Shown: positions 17,340 through 25,552 of the stretch, one piece after another
How the letters are laid out: each line of letters begins with the position of its first letter
Position numbering within the stretch: the stretch's first letter is position 1
Assembly: GCA_020444045.1 (NCBI GenBank)
Contig: JAHLLS010000025.1
Location: 1-64,000, forward strand
Reading direction: 5' to 3'
Length of the DNA: 64,000 nucleotides
Origin: Deltaproteobacteria bacterium
GTDB taxonomy: Bacteria > Desulfobacterota > Desulfobacteria > Desulfobacterales > UBA5852
The notes under the pieces: model-generated
What the model was told of the DNA's origin: nothing
Databases searched by the model: none
What the model saw: only the letters and a program-made list of their open reading frames with translations
Program-made: the position numbers and the translations under genes

Positions 17340-17999
17340 TTACACGGACAGGCACAGCAGGTTGAGCTTGTCTTTGAGCACCAGGGGCCGATCCGCCGCC
17401 TTCCGACCCAGCTGCTGGAAGAGTCCGACCTCGGTCTGCACGTTCCAAGCCAGGTCATGGTAGGCGAACATATAGCGGCTGAATTCGTGTTTGCTCTCGA
17501 ATTGCCAGTCGGCTTCAAACTGCGTGGCCTGCGTGATGCGCAAGGGACTGTCTGCGATGGCCGCCATAGCCGATTCGAGGGCGGCGGTCTCGTCCTCGAA
17601 AAAATGAAACAGTTGCTGGGCCTCACCGTCGACCGCCGGTTCCATGGCCAGGATTCTTCCACCCGGCACAAGCACCCGGACGGCTTCTTGCAGGGCCAGG
17701 CGACTGTCCTGATGGTGCAACGAGAGGGTAAACAATACTCTATCGAAGCTGTGGTCCGCAAAGGGCAGCTGCACGCCGGAAGCCCGGCTGAACAGCACCC
17801 GGTCCACCCGATGGACCGCACGCATCAACTCGTTTTCGTTCGGGTCCACCGCCACCAGGCAGGTCGCTTTTTCAGCCAGTTGCGCGGTAATACGGCCGTC
17901 GCCGCAACCCACCTCGAGAAGTCTTGGCCCACCGAAAACCCCGAACTCCTCCAGCTTTACGGCTTCTAAACACCCCGTGTCGATTCCCATGGACGTCAA
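17340..17999 (-). CDS. Class I SAM-dependent methyltransferase
   Basis: 219 residues with the Rossmann-fold methyltransferase motifs: LLEVGCGDGRITAQLA (motif I), VAVDPNENELMRA (motif II), FDRVLFTLSLHH and AVRVLVPGGRILAMEP (motif III region). The substrate is not evident; it is a UbiE/type-11 style small-molecule methyltransferase. TTG at 17999 is chosen as start because GAGGAGAG lies about 6-10 nt upstream; the in-frame ATG at 17990 would be too far from it. Transcribed convergently with the CULT-domain gene and divergently from the amphi-Trp gene. Confidence 0.85.
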   Translation of the reverse strand: MTSMGIDTGCLEAVKLEEFGVFGGPRLLEVGCGDGRITAQLAEKATCLVAVDPNENELMRAVHRVDRVLFSRASGVQLPFADHSFDRVLFTLSLHHQDSRLALQEAVRVLVPGGRILAMEPAVDGEAQQLFHFFEDETAALESAMAAIADSPLRITQATQFEADWQFESKHEFSRYMFAYHDLAWNVQTEVGLFQQLGRKAADRPLVLKDKLNLLCLSV

Positions 18000-18140
18000 T
18001 TGATCTCTCCTCGAAGGACTGGTGATTGGTTGGCGCCCACTGAAACCCGTGCGCGGGACTTGCCAATGATCCGCCAGTTCCTATGTTCCATTGAACAGAT
18101 CCTGACGTCAACCGACACTCTGGATAGTTATAACGAAACC

Positions 18141-18677
18141 ATGGAACATAAAATAAAGAAATCGCTATCCCGTGAAGAACTCGGCGACTACCTGCACACC
18201 CTGGCCGATGCGGTGCAAAACGCCGTCGAAGTGCATGACCAGCGGTTGGCCATATTACAGACGGCTTTTGAAAAGCTGGAGTTGAAATGCAAACGGGAAA
18301 CGAAAGGGTTCGGACTTACGCTCAAACTGAAGGCGGATTCCAGAGGACTCTCGTCCAAAGGGAAGACGCCGCCAGCTACGACACATCCTGCAGGATCCTA
18401 CAGGGCGCTCAAAAAAGAAATGCAAACCACCTTCAAGCAGATCGGGGCCAAGATCACCGCCAACCAGATCCCGGACGCCCCATTGATACGGACTTTCCAG
18501 AAGGAAATCCGCGCCATGGTACGCTACCCCGACCGCGGTGAGCCGCACTACGAGGCCTTCGAAGCCGCCTGCCGACGCCTGGTGGGCGCCTGCCAGAACA
18601 ACCGGATGGATGACATGCGTCAGGCTTACGAAGCCCTGAAAAGAATGAAAAAAGACTGTCACGCCCGGTACAAGTAG
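18141..18677 (+). CDS. Amphi-Trp domain protein with C-terminal XXXCH-like tail
   Basis: 178 residues. The N-terminus, KIKKSLSREELGDYLHTLADAV...LELKCKRETKGFGLTLKLK, matches the amphi-Trp domain pattern (SxEExAdxLxxLAdal, then alternating-charge strands). The C-terminus, with AYEALKRMKKDCHARYK, resembles the XXXCH domain with its near-invariant Cys-His close to the end. In other Desulfobacterota such proteins accompany ATP-grasp, HprK-like kinase and CofD-like genes (the GAK system); none of these is in this window. ATG at 18141 is chosen because homology starts there; an upstream ATG at 18066 cannot be excluded. Function unknown. Confidence 0.7.
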   Translation: MEHKIKKSLSREELGDYLHTLADAVQNAVEVHDQRLAILQTAFEKLELKCKRETKGFGLTLKLKADSRGLSSKGKTPPATTHPAGSYRALKKEMQTTFKQIGAKITANQIPDAPLIRTFQKEIRAMVRYPDRGEPHYEAFEAACRRLVGACQNNRMDDMRQAYEALKRMKKDCHARYK

Positions 18678-18706
18678 GGACGGTACGACCAGCGCGCAGG
18701 AAGGGG

Positions 18707-20155
18707 TCACACGACAAGGTGTTTAGACGCATCCACCGTGGGGTCATAATAGGTGATGTGCGTTGCGTAGGTTTGCAAGTCCACATGCAGAGACGTAAGG
18801 AATTTGCCCTTGCGCCAGGTCAAACCCACCTGGTTTTCCGGTGTCGCCTCGATTTTGAATTCGCCGTTGAAGGCCGGGTAATACGATCGAAAGGTCATCA
18901 GGCGCAGCAACCGCTGGACTACCGGCCGCTGCATTTCCTGCTCGATCTCGTCCAGGTCGTAGCCGTGCCGGTTGATGTCCCGCCCGTTTTTGGTCCGCTC
19001 CACCAATTCGATGTCATTGCTGCCGGCCAGCAGACCCACGTAGTAAACCTGCGGAATCCCAGGGCAGAAAAATTGAATCGCCCGGGCCGCAAGATAGGAA
19101 TCGTCGTTGTTTTCAAGGGCCGAGTAGTAGGTGCAGTTGACCTGGTAGATGTCCAGATTCTGATAGGCTTCCCCGGAGTAGATGCGTTTGATGTTGGAGC
19201 CTTTTTCGTAAAGGCCCTCGAGGGTGCGGTCGATATCCGCCTGGGACATCAGGTCGGCCACGTCCACCACGCCGAGGCCGTCGTGGGTGTCGAGGGTGGT
19301 AATCTGCTTGCGGGGGCAGATGCGCAGCCATTCCAGGAGTTGACGGTTGGTGTGGTGATACAGCGTGTGCAGCATGATCATCGGCAGTGCGAAATCATAG
19401 GCCCAATAGTCGTGTTCGGCCAGCTTGAGCTGATACCGATGGTGCTCGTGAACCTCCGGCAGCACCTCGGCGTCGAAAGGTGCCACAAACCCTTTGATCC
19501 ACTCCAGAAGCTCCCACACCTCGGGTTCCAGGAAAAAACAGTTCGTTCCCAGTTTGAAGGTCGTGTAGGCAAATGCGTCCAAGCGGATCATCTTGGGATG
19601 GCTGCGGGCCAGTCGGATCAGGAATTTGCGCACCACCTCCCGGGTCACCGGCGAGCGGTAGTCCAGGTCGATCTGTTCGTAATCAAAGGTGCTCCAGATC
19701 TTTTCACGGGAACCATCCGGCCGATGAATGGTCGTATACGGCGGTCGGGGCTTGCGGGTGTAGACTTTGGCCAGGTCCGCTTCGGGCAGCTCCCCGTCCG
19801 GACTCAGTTTCCTGAAACTGAGAAACATGTCGGCATAGGGGCTCTCGTCACCACGCTCCAGATAGTCCTGGAAAAAAACCGACTGGCGGGAGATGTGGTT
19901 CACCATGAAGTCCACGATCAGATCGAAATCCCGCCCGATGTGCTCGATATCGTCCCATGTCCCAAAAGCAGGGTCCACCTCGTCGTAGGTCAGGGGGGCG
20001 AATCCGCGGTCGGCCGAAGACGGATAGAACGGTAGAATGTGAACCCCGCCGATGGCCTTGCGCAGATATTTGCGGAGCACAAAATGCAATTCCAGTAGAT
20101 TGGCACCCAGCGAATCCGGGTAGGTAATGAGTTGGACTTTGTTTTTGAGCGTCAT
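18707..20155 (-). CDS. Sucrose phosphorylase (GH13 subfamily 18)
   Basis: 482 residues beginning KNKVQLITYPDSLGANLLEL, the hallmark start of sucrose phosphorylases. Catalytic nucleophile Asp193 (RLDAFAY), acid/base Glu234 (PEVHEH) and transition-state Asp292 (LDTHDG) are present, close to the numbering of the bifidobacterial enzyme. It cleaves sucrose with phosphate to glucose-1-phosphate and fructose; sucrose-6-phosphate or glucosylglycerate phosphorylase are alternatives within the subfamily. ATG overlaps the stop of the synthase gene by 4 bp, so synthesis and breakdown genes are co-translated. Confidence 0.88.
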   Translation of the reverse strand: MTLKNKVQLITYPDSLGANLLELHFVLRKYLRKAIGGVHILPFYPSSADRGFAPLTYDEVDPAFGTWDDIEHIGRDFDLIVDFMVNHISRQSVFFQDYLERGDESPYADMFLSFRKLSPDGELPEADLAKVYTRKPRPPYTTIHRPDGSREKIWSTFDYEQIDLDYRSPVTREVVRKFLIRLARSHPKMIRLDAFAYTTFKLGTNCFFLEPEVWELLEWIKGFVAPFDAEVLPEVHEHHRYQLKLAEHDYWAYDFALPMIMLHTLYHHTNRQLLEWLRICPRKQITTLDTHDGLGVVDVADLMSQADIDRTLEGLYEKGSNIKRIYSGEAYQNLDIYQVNCTYYSALENNDDSYLAARAIQFFCPGIPQVYYVGLLAGSNDIELVERTKNGRDINRHGYDLDEIEQEMQRPVVQRLLRLMTFRSYYPAFNGEFKIEATPENQVGLTWRKGKFLTSLHVDLQTYATHITYYDPTVDASKHLVV

Positions 20156-22341
20156 GCGTCGCCTTTAGCTTTTTCGAAAAATCGATATTTTTGCAATCCT
20201 TCCAGAATACCACCGGCACAGGGCTTCCGGGCGAAGTAAACGTGTTTACTCTTGCGCAGCGCCTCAAGCTCCGCGCTGTAATTGGCCACCACGATGGCCG
20301 AGGGTTCGCCGCGCAGCATTTCTTCGTCGTTGCCGGAGTCGCCGGAGACGACAATGTTGCGCAGGGGGATTTCCCACTTGTAGCAGAGAAACCGGATCGC
20401 TTTCCCCTTGGAAGCGCGGTAGGGAAGAATATCCAGGTACTGGTCGTGGGAGTAGACTAGATTATACTTGCATTTCTTATTGAGCAACCGATTGTGAATC
20501 TCGGCCAAACGGTCTTTTCCGGGCTCCATGTAGTAGCTGATCTTGAACCGCCGTTGGGTATCTTCCTCCTGGTAGGTCAAATAGGGCAAAGACTTCAGCG
20601 TCCGGCGAATCTTGGCCGGCTCCCACCTGGCGGCGATATGGGATTCCCAGCTGCGGCTCTGCTGCAGGCGCGGTCCGTAATAGATCTCCGCCCCCACGGA
20701 GGTGATCAGGACATCCACCCCTTCAACCCCGTATTTTTGGAGATGGCCTCGTACGGATTCGATCGTGCGGCCGGTGGCCACGACAAAGCCGACCGTGGAC
20801 CGATTGGCCTTCAGGGCACTTAATAGATCCTTCAGGTGCATGTTGTCTTCGCCGATCAGGGTGTGGTCGATATCCGTAACGAACAGGGCGTTCAGGCTGG
20901 TCAAGCGTCGTCCGATGGCATCCGTGGGGTGTGCGGTGCCCATATCGGCTGTTTCGGCCGCCGCCGCCAGCTTTTCCACCGCGGCCATGTACTGGCGGGC
21001 ATGTCTTTCCCAGGTATAATATTTGCGCACATTCATGATGCCGTTTTTGGAATACCGGTCCCATTGGTCCCGATCGGCAATGATCGCCCTAAGAGCCCCG
21101 GCGATCTGACCCGGTTCGGACGGATCGACCAGAAGACCGTTTTTACAGTTCTCGGCGATATCCTTGGGCCCCCCGTCATGGGTCGCCACGATCGGAAGTC
21201 CCGTGGCCGAGGCCTCCAGCAACGTCAGCCCGAAGGGTTCGGTCAGGGCCGGGTTGACGAAAACACCACCTTTTTCAGCTGCCACGCGATACAGTTCCGG
21301 GACTTCCGATTCGAAATCGTGTTTTTTGGGAATCGCCATTTTACCATACAGATCGTACTGGTCCAGCCGCAGCAGCATATCCGTAAGCACTTCCCGTTCA
21401 TTGCTCTCCATGCTCTCGATATCTTTTCGGATACCGGCGAAAACCGCCAGGTTGGCCATGGCCTGCAAGTCCAGGTCTTCACCATAGGCCCGCACCAGTC
21501 CGGTAATATTCTTGCGCTTGTCCGGTCGGCAGAGCGCCAGGATGAGGGGTTTGTCCGGATGCAGAAAAAACCGGTTTAACTCCTGCATGACCGAGGCCCG
21601 GGCGAACATGGCCGCTTCGTCCTTATCGTTTTGCGGCAGCATGTCGCGGTAATAAGGGTAAAACCGCTCCAAATCGAACCCCGGGGGGATAACCTTGAAG
21701 TCCGGCTGGCCATTATTGCTGTATAGTCCGTATTGTTCGACAATTTCCTGGCGTGTGCTGGTGACGATCAGATCGGCCTGACTTAGGACTTCTTCCTCGA
21801 CGGCAATGCGGTGATCGATCTTGTAGCGCCGTTCGAGATCGACGGCGCCTACCCCGTCGCTCAGTAGTTTCTGTTTTTTCACCCGCCCCAGTGAATGCCC
21901 GGTGAAAATAAAGGGCACGCCGAAGAACCGTGACAATTCCATGGCCACATAGCCGGCATCCGGGTAATGGCCGTGGACAACATCCGGGATAGCCTGTTCC
22001 CGTTTGATGAATTTGACGGTCTTGTCGATAAATTCATCCAGATGGGGCCACAGCAGTTCCTTTCGCAAATATTTACGCCCGCCGCACTGGATACGAACGA
22101 TCCGGAACTTGTCGTTCACGATCTCCATTGGACTGGCGTAATCATTCGATACCGTTTTTTCGGCGATCAACCGGGTAAACAGATCGACCCGGGCCACCGT
22201 GTCGAGGGTGCTCAGCTGGCGGGCCAGTTCCAGAACATACGTCACCTGCCCCCCCGTGTCGGCGTTGCGACCGAGTTCCGGGTTGTTGGAACGGATCAGT
22301 CCGTGAATGCTGAACATCTGGATGTAACGCTTATTCCCCAT
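20152..22341 (-). CDS. Sucrose-phosphate synthase fused to HAD sucrose-phosphatase-like domain
   Basis: 729 residues. Residues 1-475 are a GT4 glycosyltransferase of the sucrose-phosphate-synthase type (IHGLIRSNNPELGRNADTGG; CRPDKRKNITGLVRAYGE; NPALTEPFGLTLLEASATGL). Residues about 485-725 are a HAD-IIB domain with intact DxD (Asp490, Asp492 in VTDIDHTLIG), VVATGRT and GDSGNDEEML, so the phosphatase part may be active. The product would be sucrose or its phosphate from a nucleotide glucose and fructose-6-phosphate. ATG at 22341 is preferred over GTG at 22347 because GGGGGTG sits in front. It overlaps the kinase gene by 11 bp. Confidence 0.88.
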   Translation of the reverse strand: MGNKRYIQMFSIHGLIRSNNPELGRNADTGGQVTYVLELARQLSTLDTVARVDLFTRLIAEKTVSNDYASPMEIVNDKFRIVRIQCGGRKYLRKELLWPHLDEFIDKTVKFIKREQAIPDVVHGHYPDAGYVAMELSRFFGVPFIFTGHSLGRVKKQKLLSDGVGAVDLERRYKIDHRIAVEEEVLSQADLIVTSTRQEIVEQYGLYSNNGQPDFKVIPPGFDLERFYPYYRDMLPQNDKDEAAMFARASVMQELNRFFLHPDKPLILALCRPDKRKNITGLVRAYGEDLDLQAMANLAVFAGIRKDIESMESNEREVLTDMLLRLDQYDLYGKMAIPKKHDFESEVPELYRVAAEKGGVFVNPALTEPFGLTLLEASATGLPIVATHDGGPKDIAENCKNGLLVDPSEPGQIAGALRAIIADRDQWDRYSKNGIMNVRKYYTWERHARQYMAAVEKLAAAAETADMGTAHPTDAIGRRLTSLNALFVTDIDHTLIGEDNMHLKDLLSALKANRSTVGFVVATGRTIESVRGHLQKYGVEGVDVLITSVGAEIYYGPRLQQSRSWESHIAARWEPAKIRRTLKSLPYLTYQEEDTQRRFKISYYMEPGKDRLAEIHNRLLNKKCKYNLVYSHDQYLDILPYRASKGKAIRFLCYKWEIPLRNIVVSGDSGNDEEMLRGEPSAIVVANYSAELEALRKSKHVYFARKPCAGGILEGLQKYRFFEKAKGDA

Positions 22342-23242
22342 GCTCACCCCCGTCGGTCATCAGTTCCCGTATGCGATCGTAAAAAAGCGGTGTGGCCGGA
22401 ATAGCGCCTGTGATACCGCACACCTGGCTGGCCAAGCGGCTGGCCGATTTCAGGATGCGTTCCGGCGGCCAGCGCCGCACATATCCGATGGCCAGCATGG
22501 CCGCAAACGCATCGCCAGCCCCCACGGTGTCCTTGATCTGAAGACCGCGCTCCGGGGCGATGTCGTACCGCTCGCCCCCCGTAAATAGACTGCTGCCGTG
22601 TTCGGCCCGTGTGAGGGCCACCATCTCGATATCGAAACGGGCCATCAAGGCCGCGACGTTTTGCGTTGTATCGCCGCGGATGGCGTGTATCAAAGCCAAG
22701 GTTGCCAGTTCCTCATCATTGATTTTGAGGACATCCGCTTCCTGCAGCGCGAATGTGAGGCTATCGGCGGTGAAGCAATCCGGGCGCAGATTGATGTCGC
22801 AAAGGCATTTGGTCCGGGATGATCGAAGGCTCAGAATCCGCCGCACGGTTTGTGCGCCCTGCGCGGTGCGCTGGATCAGGCTGCCGAAATAAATCAAGTC
22901 ACAGTCTTCTTTGACAAATTGCTCGATGGCCGGCGTGAGGGTGATAAAATCGTAGGCGACCCCGGGAAGAATGTCAAACTGCGCACCGCCTCCTGCATCG
23001 AGTGTTACCAGGACACGACCGGTGGGATGCTCTTCATCCCGCTGCAGATCACCCACCGGGAATTGGCGTTCCGCCAGGAAATCAAGAATCGCCTGCCCCT
23101 CAGGATCTTGACCAATGCGACTGAGAAATCGAACCGGACCATCCAGGCGGTGAATGTGGTAAGCGAAATTGAAGGCCGCACCGCCCAGGCGACGACCTTC
23201 TGGAAACATATCGAATAAAATTTCACCAATGGAGAGAATCAA
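22331..23242 (-). CDS. PfkB-family sugar kinase, probable fructokinase
   Basis: 303 residues from a TTG start at 23242, chosen because AAGGA lies 9 nt upstream and the family begins at ILSIGEILFDMFP; the longer frame adds 30 unrelated residues. Ribokinase-fold motifs: GGAAFNFAYHI near the N-terminus and the catalytic DTVGAGDAFAAML near the C-terminus. With sucrose phosphorylase downstream, phosphorylating the released fructose is the natural job; fructose-6-phosphate then feeds the synthase. First gene of the sucrose operon. Confidence 0.85.
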   Translation of the reverse strand: MILSIGEILFDMFPEGRRLGGAAFNFAYHIHRLDGPVRFLSRIGQDPEGQAILDFLAERQFPVGDLQRDEEHPTGRVLVTLDAGGGAQFDILPGVAYDFITLTPAIEQFVKEDCDLIYFGSLIQRTAQGAQTVRRILSLRSSRTKCLCDINLRPDCFTADSLTFALQEADVLKINDEELATLALIHAIRGDTTQNVAALMARFDIEMVALTRAEHGSSLFTGGERYDIAPERGLQIKDTVGAGDAFAAMLAIGYVRRWPPERILKSASRLASQVCGITGAIPATPLFYDRIRELMTDGGEHGE

Positions 23243-23512
23243 AGCCTGAATCCTTTCAGGGAACGCACGCGATATGCGTCCCAATTTTGTAATACCGTAT
23301 CGAAAAAAACAATGGCGGGCATTGCCGGACAAACCCGGCGACGAGAATGGGAGGCATCAATCCGTTTTTCGGAAATAATAGGATGGCCGAAAGGCAACGC
23401 CCCGTGAAGAATTCAAACGGGTAGATCGGGGATTGTTTCGTATGCCCCAGGATCATCGCAAAATTTCGTGGGTATTATTTTATGTCAAATGAATATATCT
23501 ATAGGATAAAAT

Positions 23513-23558
23513 AAGATATCTATTTAATTTAAACGTATTACGTTATGATATCTCTTTC
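23513..23558. promoter_or_regulatory. Nested palindromes in the sucrose operon leader
   Basis: The perfect inverted repeat AACGT-ATT-ACGTT (23532-23544) is flanked by AGATATC on the left and GATATCT on the right, giving a two-tier palindrome of about 45 bp. Such an arrangement suits binding of a dimeric regulator or a structured leader. Confidence 0.4.
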
Positions 23559-23597
23559 AGGTCACCAATTTTTATTTGGTGCTCAAATAAAATTTAT

Positions 23598-23625
23598 ATC
23601 ATACTGGATTGATCGTCAATGTCAA
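23598..23625 (-). promoter_or_regulatory. Sigma-70-type promoter candidate for the sucrose operon
   Basis: On the minus strand TTGACA (23625-23620), 16-bp spacer, TATGAT (23603-23598). Both boxes are close to consensus. About 17 nt below the -10 is a 6-bp hairpin, CACCAA (23563-23568) and TTGGTG (23576-23581), within the presumed leader. Confidence 0.5.
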
Positions 23626-23751
23626 TGGCAGGACGCTCGTTGCCCCATCCGGCCCCTAAAATCCAGATGACAACTCGACTGCGCGGCTGATGAACGCTTT
23701 TCGACCTTTAGCGTCACAAGGCCGACGCATAAAAAACGGTGGGTGGGCTTA

Positions 23752-24912
23752 CTAAAGAAGCTTGGAAATGATTTCATTCATGATCTCGGTGGTGCCGCCA
23801 CCGATGGAAAGCACCCGGTTGTCCCGATACAAACGCTCCACCAGATACCCCCGCATGAAGCCGAACCCGCCGAAGACCTGCACAGCCTCGTAGGTCACGC
23901 GGTTGCTGACGCTGCAGGCAAAGTTTTTGGCCATGGAGACTTCCTTGATCTGGTCGATGCCGGCATCCATGCGGGCCGCCACACGGTAGGTGTACTCCCG
24001 ACTGATCTCCACCAGGGTGGCCAGCTCCGCCAGCTTGTGGCGCGTCACCTGAAAACCGGTCAACGGTTTGCCGAAGGCTTCCCGTTCCCGGGCGTAGCGC
24101 AGCGCTTCATCCAGGGCCAACTGAGCGGTCATGTTGGCCATGATGGCCAGGGACAGGCGCTCGGCCTGGAAGTTTTCCATGATGATGTAAAATCCCTGGT
24201 TTTCTTCCCCAATACGATTGACCACCGGTACGCGACAGTCGTCGAAGAAAAGCTCGGCCGTATCCGAAGCCCACCAGCCCATCTTGCGCAGTTTGGTGGA
24301 GGTGCTGAAACCCGGCGTTCCCTTTTCGATCACCAGGAAGCTGATGCCGTGCGCGCCCTCCTCCCCGGTCCGCACGGCGCAGGTCACCTGGTCGGCCCGG
24401 CAGCCGCTGGTGATAAACGTCTTGCTGCCGTTGACCACATACACGTCGCCGTCGCGCACGGCCGTCGTTCGCAGACGCGCCACATCGGACCCGCCGCTGG
24501 GTTCGGTGATCCCGAGCGCGGCGATCTTCTTCCCGGCCAGAACTGGTTTGATAAACCGTTCTTTCTGGTCGTCCGTGCCATGACGGATAATCGGCGGGAT
24601 GGCGATATCCAACGATCCCAGACCGGCCACCAGACCGCCGGAGCCGGATCGCATCAGTTCCTCGCTGGCCGCCACCTTGAAAAAGATGTCCCCGGGCGTG
24701 CCGCCCAATTCCTCGGGATAACCGATTCCCAGAATCCCCACATCACCGGCTTTGGCGTAGAGCGCCATCGGAAATTCGCCGGCCTCTTCCCATTCATCGA
24801 TATTGGGCAGGATTTCCTTTTTCACAAAATCCCGCACCGATCGGCGCACCATCTCATGGGCTTTGGAGAAGTACTCCTGGCAACCTGCCTGTGTCTTGAA
24901 TTCCAGGGCCAT
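23752..24912 (-). CDS. Acyl-CoA dehydrogenase (isovaleryl/citronellyl-CoA-like)
   Basis: 386 residues with the FAD-dependent acyl-CoA dehydrogenase fold: LGITEPSGGSDVARLRTTAVRDGD, SKTFITSGCRAD, and VQVFGGFGFMRGYLVERLYRD. The catalytic Glu used by medium-chain enzymes is replaced (SIGGGTTEI), but Glu251 in NFQAERLSLA sits where isovaleryl-CoA dehydrogenase has its base (Glu254), so a branched-chain or terpenoid acyl-CoA is plausible. Last gene of the minus-strand acyl-CoA operon; an AtuD-like role is inferred from the nearby AtuA-family gene. Confidence 0.88.
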   Translation of the reverse strand: MALEFKTQAGCQEYFSKAHEMVRRSVRDFVKKEILPNIDEWEEAGEFPMALYAKAGDVGILGIGYPEELGGTPGDIFFKVAASEELMRSGSGGLVAGLGSLDIAIPPIIRHGTDDQKERFIKPVLAGKKIAALGITEPSGGSDVARLRTTAVRDGDVYVVNGSKTFITSGCRADQVTCAVRTGEEGAHGISFLVIEKGTPGFSTSTKLRKMGWWASDTAELFFDDCRVPVVNRIGEENQGFYIIMENFQAERLSLAIMANMTAQLALDEALRYAREREAFGKPLTGFQVTRHKLAELATLVEISREYTYRVAARMDAGIDQIKEVSMAKNFACSVSNRVTYEAVQVFGGFGFMRGYLVERLYRDNRVLSIGGGTTEIMNEIISKLL

Positions 24913-24997
24913 CTTATCATCCTTTTCGGAATTCTGAGTGAGTCAGCTTTATCCTAGTTCGAAGCGTCCGGTCATAAAGGGTAGGTTTCAGTTTCCA

Positions 24998-25103
24998 GCA
25001 AGGCCGCAGTCCTTTTGCGACCGCAGGCGTAGTAAACTACGTCGAGGATCGCGAAAGCGACGAGAACGCCGCTGGAGGCTGAAAGATGCCATTTAGGACC
25101 GGA
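24998..25103. repeat. 3'-UTR structured repeat element, copy A
   Basis: It starts 3 nt after the MaoC stop codon (transcript reads minus). It forms an imperfect long hairpin: CTTTTGCGA (25012-25020) with TCGCGAAAG (25049-25057), inner GGCGTAGT (25026-25033) with ACTACGTC (25036-25043), the mismatches being G-T wobbles. It shares outer blocks GCAAGGCCGCA and GAGAACG...AAAGATGCC with copies at 27422-27521 and 57421-57523. Confidence 0.6.
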
Positions 25104-25105
25104 TG

Positions 25106-25540
25106 CTACCCAAGTTTGGGGGGCGGCATGACCAGCGCCGTACCCTCCGCCACCTTCTCCCCTTTCTGATTCGTCCAGGACAACACCATGCGCACCCAAC
25201 GCTTTCCCTCGAGTTTCTCGGACACTTCGGCGGTGGCGGTGATCGTATCGCCAAAATGGGTGGGCGCGCGGAAACGGGTGTTGATCTCGAGGGCCACCGT
25301 TCCCAATCCGGGCAATTTCGTTCCCAGGACGGGGGCAATGAGGCATTGGGGCAGGGCACCGTGAGCGATACGCGTAACAAAAGGGGTTAATTTGGCAAAT
25401 TCTTCGTTCACATGCATGGGATTGAAATCGCCTGAAATACCAGCAAAAAGATAAACGTCTGTTTCCGTAATGGTTTTGCTAAAAGATGCCGACATGCCGA
25501 TTTCCAGCTCATCATAGGTTTTTCCCAATTCGAAATCCAT
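25106..25540 (-). CDS. MaoC-like (R)-specific enoyl-CoA hydratase
   Basis: 144 residues, a single hot-dog domain with the hydratase-2 motif YLFAGISGDFNPMHVNEEFA, where the Asp and His of DFNPMH are the catalytic pair. It adds water to trans-2-enoyl-CoAs giving (R)-3-hydroxyacyl-CoA, here probably a branched intermediate. It lies between the AtuA-family gene (12 bp downstream of that gene's stop) and the terminal dehydrogenase. Normal length for the stand-alone family. Confidence 0.88.
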   Translation of the reverse strand: MDFELGKTYDELEIGMSASFSKTITETDVYLFAGISGDFNPMHVNEEFAKLTPFVTRIAHGALPQCLIAPVLGTKLPGLGTVALEINTRFRAPTHFGDTITATAEVSEKLEGKRWVRMVLSWTNQKGEKVAEGTALVMPPPKLG

Positions 25541-25552
25541 GCTGTCTCCTTG

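Larger units (their letters stand above)
23243..23751. other. AT-rich leader and promoter region of the sucrose operon
   Basis: 509 bp, much AT-richer than the surroundings between about 23470 and 23620. It contains a minus-strand sigma-70-like promoter (23598-23625), a hairpin just downstream and a nested set of palindromes (23513-23558). No gene is visible. The predicted transcript would have about 350 nt of untranslated leader before the kinase. Confidence 0.55.
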
